From Propionibacteriaceae bacterium UBA6122 (GTDB taxonomy: Bacteria > Actinomycetota > Actinomycetes > Propionibacteriales > Propionibacteriaceae): a stretch of DNA of 10,346 nucleotides. Positions 1 to 5,367 of this stretch are shown here, in pieces. The position numbers were made by a program, and so were the translations under genes. The DNA lies in contig DIVW01000045.1 in NCBI GenBank assembly GCA_002428365.1, positions 114,576-124,921 of the forward strand. Reading direction: 5' to 3'. Each line of letters starts with the position of its first letter. Position 1 is the first letter of the stretch. A model generated the notes under the pieces. That model was not told the DNA's origin. It searched no databases and saw nothing but the letters and a program-made list of their open reading frames with translations.

Positions 1-251
1 CCGGGGGTGTCGATGATGTTGATGGTGAGCTGCTGGCCATCGGCCATCGTGTGGTCGACCGCAGTGTTCTTGGCCAGGATCGTGATGCCTTTTTCGCGCT
101 CCAGATCCATCGAGTCCATCACCCGGGCGTTGACATCCTGGTTCGCGCGGAAGGCGCCGGACTGCCACAACATGGCGTCGACCAAGGTGGTCTTGCCGTG
201 GTCTACGTGGGCGATGATGGCGACGTTGCGCAGGTCGGCGCGGACGGACAT
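1..251 (-). CDS. typA: Translational GTPase TypA/BipA, N-terminal part (cut by window edge)
   Basis: The first 83 codons of a translation-factor GTPase of the EF-G/LepA superfamily, which acts on the 70S ribosome in stress and cold responses and in ribosome assembly. The protein begins MSVRADLRNVAIIAHVDHGK. The P-loop AHVDHGKT (G1) is complete at about residues 14-21, and EREKGITI carries the G2 threonine. The G3 motif DTPG falls exactly at the window edge. The run QSGAFRANQ followed by RVMDSMDLEREKGITILAKN is characteristic of TypA/BipA rather than LepA or EF-G. The ATG at 251-249 is supported by a GGAG ribosome-binding site six bases upstream. The gene is divergent from the acyl-CoA synthetase. 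The rest of the gene lies outside the window, so intactness cannot be judged. Confidence 0.95.
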   Translation of the reverse strand, partial: MSVRADLRNVAIIAHVDHGKTTLVDAMLWQSGAFRANQDVNARVMDSMDLEREKGITILAKNTAVDHTMADGQQLTINIIDTP

Positions 252-284
252 GGAAAACTCCGGTCTATTTCGGGAAACCCGACA

Positions 285-290
285 AGTCTA
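285..290 (-). promoter_or_regulatory. Candidate -10 box for typA
   Basis: On the minus strand this reads TAGACT, which fits the actinobacterial TANNNT -10 pattern and lies about 34 bases upstream of the typA start. No good -35 is visible at the usual spacing. A short dyad, TCGGG-AAA-CCCGA (270-282), sits immediately downstream near the predicted transcription start and could be an operator or a 5' hairpin. Assignment is by pattern only. Confidence 0.3.
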
Positions 291-460
291 TCTGCCTTTG
301 GCTGGGCTTCGTTCCGCCCCTAGTGAGGGGCCCCCTTTGGCTGCCTTGCCCCCGCGGGCAAGGTTGGCTGACGAGACCCGCTGGGGGCCCGCGGTGCGGC
401 GGGGGCAGCAAGGCAGGAAAAGGCGAGGTTTGGGGGGTGTGGAACCAGGCGGCTGACCCC

Positions 461-492
461 TACGCTTGTGCCGCTCATTCCAGTGATCGGAG
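461..492 (+). promoter_or_regulatory. Candidate -10 box and ribosome-binding site of the acyl-CoA synthetase
   Basis: TACGCT at 461-466 matches TANNNT, and CGGAG at 488-492 lies five bases before the ATG at 498. The ribosome-binding site is what favours ATG 498 over the in-frame GTG at 468, which would overlap the proposed -10 box. The -35 region is not recognisable. Confidence 0.4.
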
Positions 493-497
493 TACGC

Positions 498-2099
498 ATG
501 GAGCACCGTGGCCCATTGCCTGATATCGAGATCCCACCGGTGGCTCTCTACGACCTGATCTTCGCCGGGCTAACCGAGGCCGACGCCGCGCGGGTCGCCT
601 TCGTCCACCCCGAAACCGGTGCCACGCTCACTTTCGGTGAGGTGAAGCAGTCCACCGACGCGGTGGCCACCTGGCTGGCGGCCCGCGGCATTGGCGCTGG
701 GGACGCGGTGGCGATCGACCTGCCGAACTGCCCGGAGTACGCCGCGGCTTTCCACGGGATCGCCCGGACGGGCGCGGCCACCTCGCCGGTGAATCCGGCG
801 GCCGTGGCCAGCGAGATCGCTCGCCAGCTGCGGGAGACCAAGGCCAGCTTCGTGATTACCAACCAGCTGCTGTTGCCGAAGGTGGCTGAGGCTGCAGCCA
901 CAGCCGGGTTGGCACCCGAAGCGGTGATCGTCCTTGACCCAACCGATCCTGCCCACACTGCGTGGGCCGAGCTGGTGGCCACCGTCCCCGATCTGCCTGA
1001 GGTGAGCATCGAGCCAGCCACCCACATCGCCTGTTTGCCGTTCTCGTCCGGCACTTCGGGTATGCCGAAGGCCGTCATGCTGAGTCACCGCAATCTGGTG
1101 GCGAATCTGCTGCAATTCAATGAGGTGCTGCTGCCGCTGGGTGAGGACAACTCGATTGTGGCCTTCCTGCCCTACAGCCACATCTACGGCATGACCACCA
1201 ACCTCAACTACGGGCTGTTCCGCCGGTTCCCGCAATACACAATGTCGAGCTTCGCGCCGCACGCCTTCCTCGAAATCATCGCCAAGTACCGTCCAACCAT
1301 CTTGTTTGTGGTGCCGCCAGTGGCCGCCTTCCTGGCCAAGCACCCGGGCGTCACCACGGTGAGTTGGGACAGTGTTCGCCTGATCGTTTCCGGCGCGGCC
1401 CCGCTGGACGGCCCCGTGGGCGAGGCTATTCAGTCGCGCCTGAACACCCGGGTGGTGCAGGGCTACGGCATGACCGAGCTTTCACCAGTGACTCACGTGA
1501 TTCCGCTGGATCGGCGCGATATCGACTTGAGCACCATCGGCCTGGCCGTGCCCAATGTGCGTTTCCGGGTGGTTGATCCCGAATCCGGGGTGGACGTGGA
1601 CGTGCCCGCCGAGGGCCAAAGCGAGCCTGGTGAGCTTTGGTGCACCGGCCCCAACGCGATGCTCGGCTACTTGGGCGTCCCGCGCGATGCCGACGCCGTG
1701 CTCGATGCTGACGGTTGGGTGCATACCGGTGACTTGGTGACGGTGGACGCCGAAGGTGTGGTGCGCATCGTGGATCGAATCAAGGAGCTGATCAAGCGCC
1801 GTGGTTTCCAGGTGGCACCGGCCGAGCTCGAGGCGCTGCTGTGTTCGCATCCGGCCGTTGCCGACGCGGGGGTGTTGGGGTTGGCGTCGACCATTGCTGG
1901 GGAGCAGATCCCGCACGCCTTGGTGCAACTGCGCGAGGGCGCTGAGGTGGGTGGCCACGAGTTGACCCATTGGTTGGCCGGTCAGGTGGCGAGCTACAAG
2001 CGGCTCGGCGGGGTCACCTTCGTGGAGAAGGTGCCGCGCTCGGCTGCCGGGAAGATCCTGCGCCGGGAGCTGCCAAAGCTGTTGCCCCTATCGAGCTAG
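498..2099 (+). CDS. AMP-forming acyl-CoA synthetase, 4-coumarate-CoA ligase-like
   Basis: A 533-residue member of the ANL adenylate-forming superfamily. It should activate a carboxylic acid with ATP to an acyl-adenylate and then form the CoA thioester. The core motifs are complete: phosphate-binding SSGTSGMPKAVMLSHRN from residue 183, GYGMTE at 322-327, and GELWCTG followed by DGWVHTGD at 405-412. The hinge region is DRIKELIKRRGFQVAPAELE, and the C-terminal catalytic lysine is K519 in SAAGKILRRELPKL. Length and motif style are closest to 4-coumarate-CoA ligases and medium/long-chain acyl-CoA ligases, but the substrate cannot be read from sequence. An in-frame GTG at 468 would add ten residues; ATG 498 is preferred because of its ribosome-binding site. 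The gene appears monocistronic: divergent from typA and followed by a repeat cluster with a terminator-like hairpin. Cytoplasmic, with no signal peptide or membrane span. Confidence 0.92.
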   Translation: MEHRGPLPDIEIPPVALYDLIFAGLTEADAARVAFVHPETGATLTFGEVKQSTDAVATWLAARGIGAGDAVAIDLPNCPEYAAAFHGIARTGAATSPVNPAAVASEIARQLRETKASFVITNQLLLPKVAEAAATAGLAPEAVIVLDPTDPAHTAWAELVATVPDLPEVSIEPATHIACLPFSSGTSGMPKAVMLSHRNLVANLLQFNEVLLPLGEDNSIVAFLPYSHIYGMTTNLNYGLFRRFPQYTMSSFAPHAFLEIIAKYRPTILFVVPPVAAFLAKHPGVTTVSWDSVRLIVSGAAPLDGPVGEAIQSRLNTRVVQGYGMTELSPVTHVIPLDRRDIDLSTIGLAVPNVRFRVVDPESGVDVDVPAEGQSEPGELWCTGPNAMLGYLGVPRDADAVLDADGWVHTGDLVTVDAEGVVRIVDRIKELIKRRGFQVAPAELEALLCSHPAVADAGVLGLASTIAGEQIPHALVQLREGAEVGGHELTHWLAGQVASYKRLGGVTFVEKVPRSAAGKILRRELPKLLPLSS

Positions 2100-2110
2100 C
2101 GACCCGACGT

Positions 2111-2227
2111 CCGTCCCCGTGAACTGCTCGTGGGAACCGTCCCCGGTGAGCTGCTCGTGGGGACGGTTCCGGTGAGCTGCTCGTGGGGACGGTTCCTCCC
2201 TGCGCTGCGCTAATTGGAACCGTCCCC
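2111..2227. repeat. Compact cluster of inverted and tandem repeats, REP-like
   Basis: A 12-base core, GGAACCGTCCCC, occurs four times perfectly in alternating orientation: forward at 2133-2144, inverted at 2159-2170 and 2185-2196, and forward at 2216-2227. A truncated core, CCGTCCCC, lies at 2111-2118. Each central unit also carries GTGAGCTGCTCGTGG (GTGAACTGCTCGTGG in the first copy). The 26-base unit at 2145-2170 is repeated without change at 2171-2196. Adjacent cores can fold into 12-bp stems. This organisation resembles REP/BIME elements mobilised by RAYT-type transposases, but no transposase lies nearby. Short open frames through this array are translations of the repeat and are not called as genes. 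Confidence 0.8.
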
Positions 2228-2235
2228 ATTTTGAG
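2185..2235 (+). terminator. Probable terminator hairpin after the acyl-CoA synthetase (built from repeat cores)
   Basis: GGGGACGGTTCC (2185-2196) pairs perfectly with GGAACCGTCCCC (2216-2227) over a 19-base loop. It is followed on the plus strand by ATTTTG, a short T-tract. This would end the synthetase transcript some 90-130 bases after its stop codon. The hairpin is made from the repeat family, so termination may be incidental to the repeat. Confidence 0.45.
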
Positions 2236-2319
2236 CAGGTGGGGTTTGGCAAAGGGTCGTGAGCTGGCGGGGCTGGTGCAGTATCGTCAAAAACGCCGGG
2301 CGGACGTGCGAAAGGGCGA
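2228..2319 (+). promoter_or_regulatory. Short upstream region of the membrane protein/hydrolase pair
   Basis: These 92 bases must contain the promoter if the preceding hairpin terminates. TATCGT at 2282-2287 fits the TANNNT -10 pattern, with no clear -35. AAAGGG at 2311-2316 is a plausible ribosome-binding site, spaced 3 bases from GTG 2320 and 6 from GTG 2323. Confidence 0.3.
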
Positions 2320-2997
2320 GTGGTGGACGGATTCTTCGACTTCATCGCCTCCGTCGGCCTGGCCATCTGGTTGATGCTCACCCTCGACCAGAACACGCTG
2401 GGGTGGTTTCGTGCGCATCCGCTAAATCTGGAGATTTCGGCGACGGTGGCCGCGCTGGCTGGCATCTCTACCTTGCTTGGCAACTCTGTGGTGTTGTTCT
2501 TGAACCGGGTGCGGGGATGGCGCTTCCTGGTCACTGTGCTGCTAAACGGGTTGGCGATGGTGCTGCTTTATGCGCTCCAGGCGTCGATGATTGCCGTCAT
2601 TGGTCCGCTGGTGGTGGGGCACACCCCAGGGCTGATCGCGATCATGCGCGGGGTGATGCTGGCCACCGCGCCGATGGTCTTCGGCTTCCTTGGGCTGATT
2701 CCCTACGCTGGCCCAGCGATCACCCGGATGCTGCAGGCCTGGGGGGTGCTGACGCTTTGGATAGTGGTGGCCGCGCTGTTTGAGGCCGGCTTCTGGCCCA
2801 GCCTGATGATCACCCTGATCGGTTGGGGCGCGATGCAGCTGCTGTCGTGGGGGCTGTCCCGTCCGGTCTCCTGGGTGGGGGACCAGATCTGGCGGGTTGT
2901 GACCGGCAAGCCGTCCATGATGACCGGGCACGACCTGCTCAGCGGGCAGATGTTCATGCCGCTGGATGCGGGCTTCCAGGCCAAGGGTGAGCGCTGA
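2320..2997 (+). CDS. Six-span integral membrane protein, YIP1-like pattern
   Basis: A 225-residue hydrophobic protein without a family I can name firmly. Likely membrane segments are at about residues 7-24, 38-62, 68-98, 107-130, 137-157 and 158-178, followed by a polar C-terminal tail of about 45 residues. The stretch MVFGFLGLIPYAGPAI followed by ILQ/MLQ-AWGVLTLW-type helices resembles the Yip1 domain of bacterial membrane proteins, which often sit beside partner genes of unknown role; this is pattern resemblance only. Two GTG codons in a row (2320 and 2323) could start translation. The second has the better spacing to AAAGGG, but the difference is one residue. Its TGA overlaps the ATG of the next gene by one base (TGATG at 2995-2999). 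The two proteins are therefore almost certainly translationally coupled and may form a membrane complex. Confidence 0.85.
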   Translation: MVDGFFDFIASVGLAIWLMLTLDQNTLGWFRAHPLNLEISATVAALAGISTLLGNSVVLFLNRVRGWRFLVTVLLNGLAMVLLYALQASMIAVIGPLVVGHTPGLIAIMRGVMLATAPMVFGFLGLIPYAGPAITRMLQAWGVLTLWIVVAALFEAGFWPSLMITLIGWGAMQLLSWGLSRPVSWVGDQIWRVVTGKPSMMTGHDLLSGQMFMPLDAGFQAKGER

Positions 2998-3956
2998 TGA
3001 TCACCACCTTGTTGATCGGTCTGGCCGTCTTCGCCCTGCTGGCCCTCACCGTTGCGCCGCTGGATGCGCTGGGCTGGTGGTCACACAAGGGCGCTGATGA
3101 GGCGGCGCAGTTGGTGGCCGACATTCTGGACGAGGACGATGGCGATGACACCCCAGAGCCGTACGAGCACTACGTGGTCTACCTGTCCGGAATCGGCGCC
3201 ATCGACGGCCTTTCGGTACCGCCGGAGGAGGAGCCGCTGCTGGCGGCCATTGCGGCCCTGCCCAACACCTGCCTGATTCGCGATGTGTTTCCGTATTCGG
3301 TAGCCAACCGCGGATTGACCGCGCAGCGTCCGCTGTCGTGGCTGTGGCGACGGATTGAACGGGCGCGACTGAAGAAGCCCGAAGCGATTGCTGGCATGTT
3401 GGTGAATGCCCGCAACGCGATGCAGCTGTTCGTCAGCGCAGATCGTCGCTATGGCCCGGCGTACAACATTGGGACGGCCCGCGAGGTGGTGCTCGCTTTG
3501 CGGCGCAATGGCTACCAGTTGGACGGTGGCAAACCGGTGACTCTGATCGGGTGGAGCGGCGGCGCCCAGATTTCGATCGGTGCCGCCGCCTACCTTGGGT
3601 TGGGCAAGATGCCCGTGCGGGTGGTCTCCATCGGCGGCATGTTGAGCGATGACCCCGGCCTGAACCGCGTCGAGCATCTCTGGCATCTGCGGGGCAGCAA
3701 AGACATTCTGGAGAAGCTAGGTGGCGTGATGTTCGCCGGACGTTGGCCGCACGCGGTGTTTTCGCCCTGGAGCGATGCGCTGGCCGACGGCCGGATCGAC
3801 GTGATCGAGCTCGGGCCGATGCATCACAGCGGCAAGCTGCACTACTTCGACGAAAAGACCATTGCTGGCGACGGACGCAGCTATTTGCAGGTCACCACTG
3901 ATGCGGTGATCGCAGTGTTGACCGGGCAGCCGGTGAGGGCGATCACCGCAGACTGA
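2997..3956 (+). CDS. Membrane-anchored alpha/beta-hydrolase-like protein
   Basis: A 319-residue protein with one N-terminal membrane segment (about residues 3-24), an acidic linker (DILDEDDGDD, about 42-51) and a hydrolase-like domain. The domain contains VVYLSGIGAIDG, DVFPYSVANRGLTAQRPLSWLW and a nucleophile elbow, IGWSGGAQ, with Ser187 in the GxSxG pattern. D236 in LRGSKDILEKLGG and H276/H277 in GPMHHSGKLHYFDE are plausible acid and histidine members of the triad. It is probably a serine esterase or lipase-like enzyme held at the membrane; the substrate is unknown. The order of motifs fits the alpha/beta-hydrolase fold, but I cannot name the subfamily. Translation is coupled to the preceding membrane protein through a one-base stop/start overlap, so the two likely act together. 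No signal-peptidase site is evident, so I read the helix as an anchor. Confidence 0.85.
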   Translation: MITTLLIGLAVFALLALTVAPLDALGWWSHKGADEAAQLVADILDEDDGDDTPEPYEHYVVYLSGIGAIDGLSVPPEEEPLLAAIAALPNTCLIRDVFPYSVANRGLTAQRPLSWLWRRIERARLKKPEAIAGMLVNARNAMQLFVSADRRYGPAYNIGTAREVVLALRRNGYQLDGGKPVTLIGWSGGAQISIGAAAYLGLGKMPVRVVSIGGMLSDDPGLNRVEHLWHLRGSKDILEKLGGVMFAGRWPHAVFSPWSDALADGRIDVIELGPMHHSGKLHYFDEKTIAGDGRSYLQVTTDAVIAVLTGQPVRAITAD

Positions 3957-3965
3957 TCCTTCGAC

Positions 3966-3990
3966 CGGGCGAGGCTGGCTAGCCGGCCCG
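3966..3990 (+). terminator. Possible terminator hairpin after the hydrolase gene
   Basis: CGGGC (3966-3970) pairs with GCCCG (3986-3990), and GGCT (3973-3976) pairs with AGCC (3981-3984) across a small internal loop, ten bases after the stop codon. No T-tract follows, so this is a weak call, although T-poor terminators are common in high-GC actinobacteria. Confidence 0.35.
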
Positions 3991-4096
3991 CGACCACCGG
4001 GTGTGCGATTTTGGTGGCTCTGGTTGCGGGCTCCGGTGAATCCGCCGATCGCTGTGCGTTTCTTGTCGTTTTTGAGACCGCCGGGGGGCGTCCAAA

Positions 4097-4165
4097 CGAC
4101 GAATTTCGAACACGTGCCCAGGAGGGCGGGACTGACCTGGCTGGTAGCGACGAATTTCGAACACG
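4097..4165. repeat. Pair of identical 18-base direct repeats, 51 bases apart
   Basis: CGACGAATTTCGAACACG occurs at 4097-4114 and again at 4148-4165 without a mismatch. Each copy contains the dyad CGAA-T-TTCG and a TTCGAA palindrome. The 51-base period is close to five helical turns, so both copies would lie on roughly the same DNA face. They may be operator sites for the downstream GTPase gene or members of a dispersed repeat family. They do not match the actinobacterial SOS box GAAC-N4-GTTC. Confidence 0.7.
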
Positions 4166-4233
4166 GCGGAGCTGCGGGGACTCCTAGGGGTCGGTCCGGG
4201 GTCGGTCGGGGTGGTGTACGGGCGCGGGATCAA

Positions 4234-4248
4234 TAGGCTGACTACGTG
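4234..4248 (+). promoter_or_regulatory. Leaderless promoter of the GTPase gene
   Basis: TAGGCT at 4234-4239 fits the TANNNT -10 box. Its last base is seven bases from the GTG at 4246, which would place the transcription start at or next to the start codon. No ribosome-binding site is visible upstream, consistent with leaderless translation. The -35 is not recognisable. Confidence 0.45.
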
Positions 4249-5367
4249 ACGCAATGGTTCACCGAATCTTTCAACGCCGAGTACGCCGCCCAAGCCGAGC
4301 AGCTCGGGCGAGTAAATCTGGCCGTGTTCGGCAAGACCGGGGTGGGCAAGTCCACTTTGGTGAATGCGATCTTCGGCGAGCGGGTGGCAGCCACCGGTAT
4401 CGGCGCCCCGGTGACCGTGGGCTCGCATCTGTATCTGGATCGGCGCGGCACCCTTGGCGTGATCGACACCCGCGGGCTCGAGATCGGTCGCGATGATGAC
4501 GAGCTGATCAAGGAGCTGACCAAGGCGGTCAAAGACTCCCGCGGTAAGCCGATTGATGAGCAGATTCATGTGGCCTGGTATTGCGTTCGCGGCATGGATC
4601 GACGGTTCGAAGACGTAGAGGCCCGCTTCATTCGCACCCTGGCCGACCTGGAGATTCCGGTGATCGTGGTGCTCACCCAGGTGCCGATGCGCGATGGCCA
4701 GTTCCATCCGGACGCGGTCGAGCTGGCCCGCCAGATTGAGGCGCGCAACCTGCCGATCTACGGCGGACGTCCCTTCCTGACCTACGCGATGAGGGACCAG
4801 TTTTCTGGTCAGCCGGCCTACGGCTTGATTGAGGTGTTACGGGCCACCTTTCACCTTGCACCTGAGGCAGTCCAAGCCGCGCTCGTCGCGGCCCAAGGCA
4901 TCGATTTGGAACTCAAGGCGAACCAGTCGCACAAGGCCATCGCGGCAGCGGTAACTGCTTCGGCGGCCGCCGCCGCCGTGCCGATCCCGTTCTCCTCGGC
5001 GGTGGTGCTGGTGCCGATTCAGCTGTCGATGATGGCCCGAATAGCCCACTTGCACGGCATCGGCTTGGAGAAGTCGGCGCTGCTGGCGGTGGCTTCCACC
5101 TCACTGGCCACCTCGGCGGGACGGGCGGCGGCGTCCAGTCTGCTGAAGTTCATTCCTGGCGCGGGCAGCATCGCCGGTGGGGTGATCAATGCATCGGTGG
5201 CCTCCGGCTTCACCCTCGCGATGGGCCAGGCCTGGCTGGTGGTCTGTCAGAAGACCTTCAACAAGTCCCTGCCCATGCTCGACGGCAAGATCGACACTGC
5301 CGCCGTGCGCAAGCTGTTCGAATCGGAGTTGGCCCGGCGGCTGCCGGGCATGCGCAAGCCGTCCTGA
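4246..5367 (+). CDS. GTPase with hydrophobic DUF697-like C-terminal domain
   Basis: A 373-residue, two-part protein. Residues 22-200 form a P-loop GTPase of the Era/IRG-like kind. G1 is GKTGVGKST (29-37), followed by a threonine in APVTVG (T57, likely G2) and G3 DTRG (74-77). The G4 position reads TQVP (144-147) in place of NKxD, a variation seen in IRG-like and DUF697-associated GTPases. Residues 228-335 are Ala/Ile-rich and hydrophobic, with AAAAVPIPFSSAVVLVPIQL and a glycine-rich KFIPGAGSIAGGVINA. This is typical of the DUF697/YcjF C-terminal domain that associates with membranes. The protein probably acts at the inner membrane; its cellular role is unknown. The GTG start is chosen because no ribosome-binding site or better start exists and a leaderless promoter fits it. 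The gene stands alone and ends exactly where the convergent LRR gene ends. Confidence 0.88.
   Translation: MTQWFTESFNAEYAAQAEQLGRVNLAVFGKTGVGKSTLVNAIFGERVAATGIGAPVTVGSHLYLDRRGTLGVIDTRGLEIGRDDDELIKELTKAVKDSRGKPIDEQIHVAWYCVRGMDRRFEDVEARFIRTLADLEIPVIVVLTQVPMRDGQFHPDAVELARQIEARNLPIYGGRPFLTYAMRDQFSGQPAYGLIEVLRATFHLAPEAVQAALVAAQGIDLELKANQSHKAIAAAVTASAAAAAVPIPFSSAVVLVPIQLSMMARIAHLHGIGLEKSALLAVASTSLATSAGRAAASSLLKFIPGAGSIAGGVINASVASGFTLAMGQAWLVVCQKTFNKSLPMLDGKIDTAAVRKLFESELARRLPGMRKPS

Larger units (their letters stand above)
252..497. other. Structured GC-rich spacer between divergent typA and acyl-CoA synthetase
   Basis: I find no convincing gene in this spacer of about 246 bases. It should hold both divergent promoters. 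It contains several perfect stem-loops: TCGGG/CCCGA (270-282), CCCCT-AGTG-AGGGG (317-330) and CCTTGCCC-CCGC-GGGCAAGG (344-363). The left arm of the last can instead pair at long range, as CTGCCTTGC (341-349) with GCAAGGCAG (408-416), so two folds are mutually exclusive. Short open frames cross it on both strands, but they are Pro/Arg/Gly-rich and lack family-like features. Confidence 0.55.
3957..4245. other. Spacer between the hydrolase and GTPase genes, with repeats
   Basis: I find no convincing gene in these 289 bases. They hold a hairpin near the left end, two identical 18-base repeats (listed separately), and a tandem duplication of GGGGTCGGTC at 4187-4196 and 4198-4207. The GTPase promoter is at the right end. 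A long minus-strand open frame starting inside the GTPase runs through here, but it is antisense coding shadow and lacks a recognisable domain. Confidence 0.5.

Noticed and set aside
288..506. Small minus-strand open frame in the typA/synthetase spacer
   Set aside because: Pro/Arg/Gly-rich translation of palindromic DNA with no ribosome-binding site and no recognisable domain.
570..1343. Long minus-strand open frame opposite the acyl-CoA synthetase
   Set aside because: It is antisense to complete ANL motifs, His/Gly/Arg-rich, and lacks any domain pattern; typical of high-GC coding shadow.
2111..2227. CRISPR array
   Set aside because: Units are contiguous, alternate in orientation and have no unique spacers of constant length.
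2259..2783. Plus-strand open frame of 174 codons overlapping the membrane protein
   Set aside because: The overlapping 2320-2997 frame has clear membrane helices and stop/start coupling; this one has Gly/Ala/Arg/His-rich noise.
4097..4165. SOS (LexA) boxes suggested by TTCGAAC
   Set aside because: The partner half-site GTTCGA at four-base spacing is missing in both copies.
3979..4707. Minus-strand open frame of 242 codons across the spacer and the GTPase start
   Set aside because: Most of it is antisense to the GTPase G-domain; the repeated VFEIRR it encodes is only the translation of the two 18-base DNA repeats.
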